DNA of 31,624 nucleotides. Source: a virus. Both the position numbers and the translations under genes were made by a program. The stretch lies in IMG/VR virus record IMGVR_UViG_3300030109_002592, positions 1-31,624 of that record. One strand, given 5' to 3'. Below are positions 22,710 through 28,085 of the stretch, one piece after another. The notes beneath the pieces are model-generated. The model saw nothing but the letters and a program-made list of their open reading frames with translations. It was not told the origin of the DNA and did no database searches. How positions within the stretch are numbered: position 1 is the first letter of the stretch; each line of letters begins with the position of its first letter.

Positions 22710-23449
22710 TGATTGACCTTTATCTTTATTACTTCTACATTTTTTATATCTTGTACTTTAGGATATGTTAATGCAGGATACTTCAATCCTTCTTTTGCTT
22801 TTTTGATTTCTGTTTTATTACCTAAGAAATAAACATATCTATGTTTTCTTAATTCTTTCTTTACCCAAAAATCTTTAGGCACTAAGTTACGAAGTTTCTC
22901 AATGTTGTTAGTTCCGTAATACGGGAAGATTGTTCTTCCGTGTTGCCACTCACCTTCTTCTTCCCACTTATATAACCAACTATCATTAGGTCTAATCTTA
23001 TTACCTTGATAAATCCAATTAGTTGCCTGATAAATAGTTCCGACGTGTCCGGCTTGCGGGTCGGCATATGATATTAATGCCTTGATATGTGGTTGGTTTT
23101 CTTTTAACCATTTGAATCCTTGACCGATTAAATATGATTCTATATTACTACCATAACCATCGTGTATAAATAACCTTACTAACTCATACACATTTTCTCT
23201 TGGTATCTCAGTTGATATAGAAGCGCCTGAGTGTCTACCGATTGGGTCACCATAACATATAACACCAATTAGTTTCTCGTCTTCCATATCAAAGAACTTA
23301 TGTTGTGTTCCATCTGAATAATATAATCCTAATGCCACACTACACTTAGTCCACTTTTGTGAGTAATGATTTTTTACAATCATATCTCTTGCTAACTTCC
23401 TATCTATTTCTCTGATAGATAGTTTGGTTGTGTCTAAGTATTTACTCAT
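22706..23449 (-). CDS. mom: Mom-like DNA-modification protein (GNAT fold)
   Basis: A 247-residue protein. The GNAT-type core runs from DMIVKNHYSQKWTKCSVALG through KLIGVICYGDPIGRHSGASI, ENVYELVRLFIHDGYGSNIE and ALISYADPQAGHVGTIYQAT to NWIYQGNK. The HY motif, E-L-x-R-L strand, S-Y-A-D-P and G-H-x-G-x-x-Y-x-A-x-N-W elements match the Mom family. In phage Mu, Mom converts adenine in DNA to a methylcarbamoyl-type adenine that blocks many restriction enzymes. The last 70 residues are an added lysine-rich part (KKELRKHRYVYFLGNKTEI). It overlaps the upstream membrane-protein gene by 8 bases and the DruA-like gene by 4. Confidence 0.83.
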   Translation of the reverse strand: MSKYLDTTKLSIREIDRKLARDMIVKNHYSQKWTKCSVALGLYYSDGTQHKFFDMEDEKLIGVICYGDPIGRHSGASISTEIPRENVYELVRLFIHDGYGSNIESYLIGQGFKWLKENQPHIKALISYADPQAGHVGTIYQATNWIYQGNKIRPNDSWLYKWEEEGEWQHGRTIFPYYGTNNIEKLRNLVPKDFWVKKELRKHRYVYFLGNKTEIKKAKEGLKYPALTYPKVQDIKNVEVIKIKVNQ

Positions 23450-23789
23450 CTACTACATTTGTAAATTGTATTAAAATAATTGCTACGGCTAATAGTATAC
23501 ATATAATAGTTTTAAGTGTTGGAACTTCTCTTAGTGTTAAGTATGACATAATACCAAACACAATTGTTCCTACTCCGAATCCTATCATACGCATATTCCA
23601 AGTGAAACCAAAGTGTTCATATGAAAGTTTAGTCGCATACCAAAACAACATACCAACTGGATATCCAATCATTGATGTTGTCCAAGGATTATGCCAATAC
23701 CATTCTTTCAAAAAGAACTGACCATTTAATTGATAGTATGCAATAACATTAGCTATAAGCAAACATACTATACTATAATACAATAACAA
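23442..23789 (-). CDS. Four-segment small membrane protein
   Basis: A 115-residue protein with four hydrophobic segments, at about residues 2-19 (LYYSIVCLLIANVIAYY), 37-53 (TSMIGYPVGMLFWYATK), 66-86 (MRMIGFGVGTIVFGIMSYL) and 92-112 (LKTIICILLAVAIILIQF). The start is a TTG with GAGGA 7 bases upstream; no ATG is suitably placed. Size and topology resemble small DMT-like transporters, but no diagnostic motif is present. It precedes and overlaps the Mom-like gene by 8 bases, so it is part of that operon. A role is not evident. Confidence 0.75.
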   Translation of the reverse strand: MLLYYSIVCLLIANVIAYYQLNGQFFLKEWYWHNPWTTSMIGYPVGMLFWYATKLSYEHFGFTWNMRMIGFGVGTIVFGIMSYLTLREVPTLKTIICILLAVAIILIQFTNVVDE

Positions 23790-24020
23790 TTAAATTTCCT
23801 CTCCATATAAAGAGAACTTCTTAATTGGTTCTGGCTTTGCTTTTCCGTCTTCTACGTGAACTTCACCTTTCTTAGCATCCATATAAAACTCTCCCATACC
23901 TGTTTGCATAAAGATAGCATTTAATACTTCCGTTAATGATGAATAAATTTTATCATCATCACCATCTACTATACTCCACCTATCACCAGGTGGAACTCTT
24001 GTTGCTTTTAGTTCTTTCAT
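23790..24020 (-). CDS. Small hypothetical protein
   Basis: A 76-residue protein (MKELKATRVPPGDRWSIVDG, DDKIYSSLTEVLNAIFMQTG, EFYMDAKKGEVHVEDGKAKP) that reads like a small alpha/beta fold with a disordered end. Its ATG overlaps the TGA of the 51-codon upstream gene (ATGA), and its stop directly precedes the TTG of the membrane protein. Its final codons supply that gene's ribosome site (GGAGAGGAA). No family recognised. Confidence 0.7.
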   Translation of the reverse strand: MKELKATRVPPGDRWSIVDGDDDKIYSSLTEVLNAIFMQTGMGEFYMDAKKGEVHVEDGKAKPEPIKKFSLYGEEI

Positions 24021-24172
24021 TTCTTTTCCTCACAATCGCATTTGTCGACCCAACACAATGTGTTATCGTCCCAACGCTTTTGATGTGTTAATTGCCAATC
24101 AATTCCCATAAATCTCATATCATACATTCTTTGTTTATGTTCTTCAATGAGTTTTTTATCTCGTTTTGACAT
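24017..24172 (-). CDS. Small protein with C-terminal cysteines (51 residues)
   Basis: A short frame with a good ribosome site (GAGGA, 5 bases) reading MSKRDKKLIEEHKQRMYDMR, then FMGIDWQLTHQKRWDDNTLC and WVDKCDCEEKK. Its TGA overlaps the next ATG (AAATGA). The C-x(4)-C-x-C group and two tryptophans suggest a small metal-binding or disulfide-free knuckle. The coupling with its neighbour and the ribosome site make translation likely. Function unknown. Confidence 0.78.
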   Translation of the reverse strand: MSKRDKKLIEEHKQRMYDMRFMGIDWQLTHQKRWDDNTLCWVDKCDCEEKK

Positions 24173-24186
24173 TGTTCCTCTTTCTT

Positions 24187-24489
24187 TTATTCTGGTTCAG
24201 AATCAAAGTTTTCTTCTGCACCATTGTGAACTGAATATCCTTGTTCTTCTTGTAACAATTCTTTTTCAGATTTTGGTTGACTTGTAAAATGTTTATCTAA
24301 CGCATTTATTTTACCTTGCGCATCTTCTAACATATCAAGATACTTATCTACTTCTGCTAATAAGTCTGGATGTTCTCCGATTGCTACTGCATTAGTAAAG
24401 TATATTTCAAGTGTTGCGATTGCTTCAACTATCTGTGCTTGATACCTTGCTTTAGCTGCTTGGAATAATCCGTTTTTTGTTCCTATCAT
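24187..24489 (-). CDS. Hypothetical helical protein
   Basis: A 100-residue protein, helical in its first 70 residues (NGLFQAAKARYQAQIVEAIA, TLEIYFTNAVAIGEHPDLLA, EVDKYLDMLEDAQGKINALD) with an acidic, probably disordered tail. No enzyme or membrane motif. The ribosome site GGAG precedes the ATG by 8 bases. It sits just after the HNH gene (gap 1 base). I do not recognise the family. Confidence 0.73.
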   Translation of the reverse strand: MIGTKNGLFQAAKARYQAQIVEAIATLEIYFTNAVAIGEHPDLLAEVDKYLDMLEDAQGKINALDKHFTSQPKSEKELLQEEQGYSVHNGAEENFDSEPE

Positions 24490-24490
24490 T

Positions 24491-24979
24491 TTATTTACTC
24501 CATTTCTTATAGTTTACTTTCTTCTTTCCTTTTAGATGTACTTCAGAGTTAGTTTTCTTTCTATGACAACTCTTACATAATGTTTGTAAGTTATCTAAAG
24601 AATAATAACTCCAATCTAAATCTTTTTCTTTAACATGCTTCTGTTCCACCAATGGTCTGATGTGGTCTGCATGCCAAGTTCTATTTTCACAACCACAATG
24701 ATTACATTTACCTTTGTCACGATTCCACAATTGTGCTCGTTGTTCACCACTATGGTATATTAATAAATATTCAGTAGCACAATCTTCGTGCCAAGTTTTT
24801 CTTGTGTTGATAGTTCCGTCTTCATTTAGTATTGTGTTTCCACACCAACGACAACTACCTTTTGTTTCTACATAATAACTATCTGGTTTAGGTGGTAAAC
24901 GAAAGTTTCCGTCCCACTTTTCTTTTTTCTTCTTATTAAATGTTTTCTTATGTCGTGAACTCCATCTACTTAAAGGCAT
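24491..24979 (-). CDS. HNH endonuclease
   Basis: A 162-residue protein with a basic N-terminus (SRWSSRHKKTFNKKKKEKW), a first zinc-knuckle pair (GSCRWCGNTI, with HEDC further on) and a C-terminal HNH motif: KCNHCGCENRTWHADHIRPL, then DNLQTLCKSCHRKKTNSE. The catalytic histidine pair (WHADH), the asparagine (DNLQ) and the final C-x-x-C zinc ligands are all kept. It may be a free-standing homing endonuclease or a host-DNA nuclease. It is not inside an interrupted gene. It overlaps the upstream zinc-ribbon gene by 14 bases, which argues that it is a stable part of the operon. Confidence 0.9.
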   Translation of the reverse strand: MPLSRWSSRHKKTFNKKKKEKWDGNFRLPPKPDSYYVETKGSCRWCGNTILNEDGTINTRKTWHEDCATEYLLIYHSGEQRAQLWNRDKGKCNHCGCENRTWHADHIRPLVEQKHVKEKDLDWSYYSLDNLQTLCKSCHRKKTNSEVHLKGKKKVNYKKWSK

Positions 24980-25469
24980 TTAATGCTTGTTTCCTTTCTT
25001 TTCTATTCATCACGTGAATGGAAGTTAAAAAGTTTGTTAGTTCAGTTCTTGTCATAAGATTGATTTTGTTTTGTTTGTATAACTTTTTTACATGCTGTAT
25101 AGTCTTTGTATAACCATACTTAATATAAGTATCCTTACAACCTACGAAACAATCAGAAAAAGTTTGATGATTGTAATAAACCTTTTGTTGTGGTTTAGGT
25201 TCTACCTTTGGTTTAGGTTCTGGCATTTTCCACTCTCGTGCCTGTGGTGCATTAATCTTACCACCAACCTTAACTGCTCGTCTATCTAATCTTTGTAAAT
25301 CTTTCTTAATTGAACTTGATACTGGCTGAACGAATGCGCCAGTCTTGTGTGGATACACAACATGCGCTGAATATGGTTCTACTTCTGAACAACTTACACA
25401 TTCACGATAACCAAGATGAACTCTCTCATCTGGCATAGTGGCATCACACTTTACACAATTCTGAATCAT
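24966..25469 (-). CDS. Zinc-ribbon protein with DksA/TraR-type knuckle
   Basis: A 167-residue protein. The first 25 residues carry C-x-x-C and C-x-x-C (NCVKCDATMPDERVHLGYRE then CVSC), close to the DksA/TraR finger pattern (C-x-x-C-x-x-x-I/M-P-x-x-R...C-x-x-C). The middle is a proline-lysine-rich linker (PEPKPKVEPKPQQK) and the end a basic helical domain (TKTIQHVKKLYKQNKINLM, HVMNRKERKQALNAF). Binding to RNA polymerase or nucleic acid is possible. The start is fixed by the finger at residue 5; the ATG lies 6 bases past the -10 of P7, so it is predicted leaderless. Confidence 0.78.
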   Translation of the reverse strand: MIQNCVKCDATMPDERVHLGYRECVSCSEVEPYSAHVVYPHKTGAFVQPVSSSIKKDLQRLDRRAVKVGGKINAPQAREWKMPEPKPKVEPKPQQKVYYNHQTFSDCFVGCKDTYIKYGYTKTIQHVKKLYKQNKINLMTRTELTNFLTSIHVMNRKERKQALNAFK

Positions 25470-25475
25470 ACTTTA

Positions 25476-25504
25476 AATATACGAAATAATTTATCGTTTG
25501 TCAA
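25476..25504 (-). promoter_or_regulatory. Early-type promoter P7, leaderless type
   Basis: TTGACA (25504-25499), 17 bases, TATATT (25481-25476) on the minus strand. It lies between the GroES-like gene's stop (25508) and the zinc-ribbon gene's ATG, which follows the -10 by 6 bases. The upstream A-tract is weaker than in the other copies. Confidence 0.85.
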
Positions 25505-25507
25505 GTA

Positions 25508-25807
25508 TTATTTTTCCTCGATAACTGCTATAACATCCTTTTCAGCCATAAGTATAAATTCTTCACCATTGTGAATAACTTCTGTGCCACCGAATTTAGT
25601 ATACAGAATTGTTTCTCCAACTTCTATTTGCATTGGCATTACTTCACCAGACATCATATTTCTTGAACCTGGTCCAACTGCTATTACTTCACCGATTGCA
25701 GTTTGTCCTTGTTCATTTACTGTATCTGGTAATATAATACCACTTGCAGTTTGTTCTTCTCTTGCTGGCTTTTGAACAACTATTCTTGCGTCTACTGGTC
25801 TTAACAT
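25508..25807 (-). CDS. groES: GroES-type co-chaperonin
   Basis: A 99-residue Cpn10 protein: RPVDARIVVQKPAREEQTAS, a mobile loop with SGIILPDT that contacts GroEL, GEVIAVGPGSRN, VEVGD-like IEVGETILYTKFGGTEV and the ending EEFILMAEKDVIAVIEE. T4-type phages replace host GroES with their own (gp31 in T4) to fold the capsid protein, and true GroES homologues occur in marine relatives. The ribosome site AAGGAG is 7 bases before the ATG. It follows the PNK-type phosphatase by 14 bases. Confidence 0.96.
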   Translation of the reverse strand: MLRPVDARIVVQKPAREEQTASGIILPDTVNEQGQTAIGEVIAVGPGSRNMMSGEVMPMQIEVGETILYTKFGGTEVIHNGEEFILMAEKDVIAVIEEK

Positions 25808-25821
25808 TATTTTCTCCTTAT

Positions 25822-26340
25822 TTAAAAATGTGCGTCTTCTACTTCAAAGCAAGTTAGTCCTAAGTCTCTCCACATATCAACAACTTTCTTCCTATCATCA
25901 AATACACAAAAGACATTGTCTTTGTTTATAAAAGTATCTAACATTACTTTCTTTAATTTATCATCTGGCATAAATCTCATAGCCGGTGTAGCAGGATTAC
26001 CATCTGCTATTGGCCAAGATTCATCCTTAAACTTATCTGGTCTTAATACTAACAAGTCATATGGTATGTCGTGTTTGTCTAACCACTTTTTAGTATTGTG
26101 ATAACTCCTATCATTCCTACCACTAAATATTACAATCTTATATCCTTGTTGTTTAAACATTTGTGCACATTTAATAACTGGTGGATTAGGTTTGTCTAAT
26201 TGAATATTACCAGGTTTAAAAAAGATATCCCAATCTAATTTACCATTTGGTTTAGTTGCTAACTTTCTTCTATAATCTATATTAGCGAGAGTTCCATCTA
26301 AATCAAATATCACTACATTTTTTTGTTTAATTGCTATCAT
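25822..26340 (-). CDS. HAD phosphatase like the 3'-phosphatase domain of T4 polynucleotide kinase
   Basis: A 172-residue HAD enzyme. It has motif I VVIFDLDGTLANIDYRR, motif II VIFSGRNDRSYHNTKKWLDK and motif IV FCVFDDRKKVVDMWRDLGLT, ending CFEVEDAHF. The order, the D-x-D-G-T-L-A motif and the DDR-x-x-V-x-M-W-R ending closely follow the C-terminal phosphatase domain of T4 Pnkp. The kinase domain is absent. It would remove 3'-phosphates from RNA or DNA ends, for example to repair tRNAs cut by host anticodon nucleases; it lies next to the tRNA cluster. The ribosome site is AAGGAAAGG. Confidence 0.87.
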   Translation of the reverse strand: MIAIKQKNVVIFDLDGTLANIDYRRKLATKPNGKLDWDIFFKPGNIQLDKPNPPVIKCAQMFKQQGYKIVIFSGRNDRSYHNTKKWLDKHDIPYDLLVLRPDKFKDESWPIADGNPATPAMRFMPDDKLKKVMLDTFINKDNVFCVFDDRKKVVDMWRDLGLTCFEVEDAHF

Positions 26341-26359
26341 AACCTTTCCTTATTTGTTG

Positions 26360-26432
26360 AGCTTCGAATTGGACTCGAACCAACGACCTGCTGATTACAA
26401 ATCAGCTGCTCTACCAACTGAGCTATCGAAGC
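26360..26432 (-). tRNA. tRNA-Thr (UGU)
   Basis: A full cloverleaf with acceptor GCTTCGA/TCGAAGC, D-arm GCTC...GAGC, anticodon stem CTGAT/ATCAG with a TGT anticodon, T-loop TTCGAGT and discriminator U. No encoded CCA. It lies 19 bases upstream of the phosphatase gene. Confidence 0.95.
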
Positions 26433-26437
26433 GTTTG

Positions 26438-26509
26438 TAGCCCGTAGGGTAATCGAAACCCTGTTGCGTGGATGAAAACCACGAGTCCTAACCACTAGAC
26501 GAACGGGCC
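26438..26509 (-). tRNA. tRNA-Glu (UUC)
   Basis: A full cloverleaf with acceptor GGCCCGT/ACGGGCT (G1-U72 wobble), the tRNA-Glu-typical TCGTCTAG after the acceptor, anticodon loop TTTTCAT with TTC, T-stem AGGGT/ACCCT and discriminator A. No encoded CCA. Separated from tRNA-Thr by 5 bases. Confidence 0.94.
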
Positions 26510-26521
26510 AATCCATTTAGT

Positions 26522-26599
26522 TTAACCTCTTACATCTCGGTAAACTAAGTATAGTACACCGGCAAATGTCAAAAGATGTGCATAAAACATAATATCCAT
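26522..26599 (-). CDS. 25-residue membrane peptide inside the tRNA cluster
   Basis: A very short frame with a near-perfect ribosome site (GGAGG, 6 bases before the ATG). It encodes MDIMFYAHLLTFAGVLYLVY followed by RDVRG. Residues 3-20 form one hydrophobic helix and the end is positively charged, a classic single-span inner-membrane peptide with an N-out or N-in tail. It fills the 122-base gap between tRNA-Ala and tRNA-Glu. The quality of the ribosome site is the main evidence. It could be a small regulator of a host membrane protein; nothing more can be said. Confidence 0.68.
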   Translation of the reverse strand: MDIMFYAHLLTFAGVLYLVYRDVRG

Positions 26600-26631
26600 T
26601 ATAACCTCCGTTTTTTGTTTATATAACTTTG

Positions 26632-26704
26632 TGGAGCTGACAGGAATCGAACCTGCGACCTACGCAGTGCAAGTGCGTTGCTCTCCCAACTGAGCTACAG
26701 CCCC
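26632..26704 (-). tRNA. tRNA-Ala (UGC)
   Basis: A full cloverleaf with acceptor GGGGCTG/CAGCTCC containing the G3-U70 pair that identifies tRNA-Ala. Anticodon loop CTTGCAC with TGC, T-arm GCAGG/CCTGT, discriminator A, no encoded CCA. It is the first gene behind promoter P8. Confidence 0.96.
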
Positions 26705-26720
26705 ATATATTTATACCCTT

Positions 26721-26749
26721 AATATACAACATTAATAATTAGTTGTCAA
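26721..26749 (-). promoter_or_regulatory. Early-type promoter P8 of the tRNA cluster
   Basis: TTGACA (26749-26744), 17 bases, TATATT (26726-26721) on the minus strand, preceded by the A-tract-GC element. It lies 17 bases before tRNA-Ala. TATAAATA, the late core, lies between it and the tRNA (26715-26708), so the cluster may be read both early and late. The -35 encodes the last residues (LDN) of the upstream ASCH-like protein. Confidence 0.85.
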
Positions 26750-27065
26750 GCTTTTTTTTAACATATTTTCTTTCTTCAATAATTAACTCACTATTAATGT
26801 CAATAGCATAATGTTTTTTGTTGTCTTTCATTACTTTAGTATAGCCAGTATAATTATATAATCTAAATGGTCTTGTATCGTTTCCATATCCATTTGTTAT
26901 TCTTAAATAATTGTAGTGTCTATTTTTTATTCGTTTGTCCCAATACTCACCACACTCTCTATACTCTATGGTTTTATCACCACTAATGATTCTATCCCAT
27001 ACTTCTTTTACAACTATCAGATATAATGTATCATTCTTCACAACAACCATCGCCACAACAATCAT
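26739..27065 (-). CDS. ASCH/PUA-like small protein
   Basis: A 108-residue protein with LYLIVVKEVWDRIISGDKTI then EYRECGEYWDKRI, the K-x-x-W/F...G-x-K-x-x-E-Y-R pattern of ASCH domains, and a later strand-rich part (NYLRITNGYGNDTRPFRLYN). ASCH domains have a PUA-like fold and bind or process RNA or nucleosides. The exact start is uncertain: the ATG at 27065 overlaps the upstream gene by 35 bases, and an in-frame ATG at 27050 or GTG at 27041 would also serve; none has a good ribosome site. The C-terminus KKKLDN is written by promoter P8. Confidence 0.72.
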   Translation of the reverse strand: MIVVAMVVVKNDTLYLIVVKEVWDRIISGDKTIEYRECGEYWDKRIKNRHYNYLRITNGYGNDTRPFRLYNYTGYTKVMKDNKKHYAIDINSELIIEERKYVKKKLDN

Positions 27066-27258
27066 CTTCGTATGGTAATACTACATTAGGTTCTTTTACA
27101 TCAATCAGTTCCCAAGTTAATGGTTGACGATTTCTTTGATACTGACTCATTGACCAAGCCAAGTCATCAGTCTTTAATGTGATTACTTCTGAGTCTTCAC
27201 TTCCGTGATATGTTATTTCTATAAGGTATTCTTGTCTTTCCATATTGTCCCATTTCAT
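27031..27258 (-). CDS. Small protein with a cysteine-rich tail
   Basis: A 75-residue protein whose ATG overlaps the TGA of the dehydrogenase gene (ATGA). The first 60 residues look like a small beta domain (RQEYLIEITYHGSEDSEVIT, LAWSMSQYQRNRQPLTWELI). It ends with EDDCCGDGCCEE, a C-C-G-D-G-C-C cluster that could bind a metal. Nothing identifies the function. Confidence 0.68.
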   Translation of the reverse strand: MKWDNMERQEYLIEITYHGSEDSEVITLKTDDLAWSMSQYQRNRQPLTWELIDVKEPNVVLPYEDDCCGDGCCEE

Positions 27259-28085
27259 TCATCTTCCTCTAATACTGCTCTACCAACCATATGCTCCCAA
27301 TCTCTATCCTCTCGAACTTGATTGTTTACATCTTCTACTGCTTCTAATAATCCGTATGTATCGAACTGATTAATGATAGCAGATAAATCTTTTGGAAAAC
27401 AATGTCCACCAAATCCAAAGTCTCCGTCAGGACCTGGCACTGCCCAATGTGATTTACCTAGCCTCTCATCATAAATAGCATACTCAACTACTTTGTCATA
27501 GTCGATACCTATTTGTTCACATACCGAATACATCTCATTAGCAAACGATACCTTAGTTGCTAAAAATGTGTTGGTAAAATACTTAACCATTTCTGCGTGT
27601 TTAGCACCTGTCTTGACAATAGTGGCTTTTGGAAACACCTTAGAATATACTTGTCTAAGTTTGTTTGTTCCTTTTCTATCACCACCTAAAATAATACGAC
27701 TTTGATTCTTAAAGTCATCCAAGAAGTTCTCTTCAGTTAAGAACTCTGGATTAAATATCACGGTAGAGTGTGTATACTCTTCGTTAATCCTATCAGTAGT
27801 GCCTGGTGGAATCGTTGACTTAATCACTATAATGTGGTCATCAGCTGTTTCGTTAATCTCACGAATAACTTCTTCTACAATACCTGTATAACAAGTTCCG
27901 TCTTTTCTCATTGGTGTCGGAACACATACAAATATAACTTTTGCTTCTTCTACCAAATCTGATATCTTACTATGTGTTGATTTTGCTAAATCAAACTTAT
28001 CATAAGTAAGAACATTGTAGTGGTCTTCAAAACCAAGTTTAATTGCAGTCCCAACATATCCTTGTCCTATAATTCCTATTTTCAT
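27255..28085 (-). CDS. Short UDP-glucose/UDP-ManNAc-type 6-dehydrogenase
   Basis: A 276-residue protein with the N-terminal NAD-binding Rossmann fold (MKIGIIGQGYVGTAIKLGF), VIFVCVPTPMRKDG, VIKSTIPPGTTDR, NPEFLTEENFLDDF, the central helical domain (AEMVKYFTNTFLATKVSFAN) and the catalytic cysteine in FGFGGHCFPKDLSA. Full-length family members have about 390-450 residues; the C-terminal UDP-sugar-binding domain is missing here, and the end is a clean stop coupled to the next gene. It may use a smaller or different substrate, or need a partner. It overlaps the carbamoyltransferase gene by 4 bases, so they likely serve one sugar pathway. Confidence 0.87.
   Translation of the reverse strand: MKIGIIGQGYVGTAIKLGFEDHYNVLTYDKFDLAKSTHSKISDLVEEAKVIFVCVPTPMRKDGTCYTGIVEEVIREINETADDHIIVIKSTIPPGTTDRINEEYTHSTVIFNPEFLTEENFLDDFKNQSRIILGGDRKGTNKLRQVYSKVFPKATIVKTGAKHAEMVKYFTNTFLATKVSFANEMYSVCEQIGIDYDKVVEYAIYDERLGKSHWAVPGPDGDFGFGGHCFPKDLSAIINQFDTYGLLEAVEDVNNQVREDRDWEHMVGRAVLEEDE

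Noticed and set aside
22882-23067. 61-codon minus-strand frame inside the Mom-like gene
   Set aside because: Out of frame with strong Mom-family motifs and without a ribosome site.
23165-23172. TATAAATA on the plus strand within the Mom-like gene
   Set aside because: Inside a coding region and opposite to all neighbouring genes.
24491-24979. HNH gene as a homing element interrupting a neighbour
   Set aside because: Both flanking genes look intact and overlap or abut the HNH gene with normal spacing, so no intron or split gene is evident.
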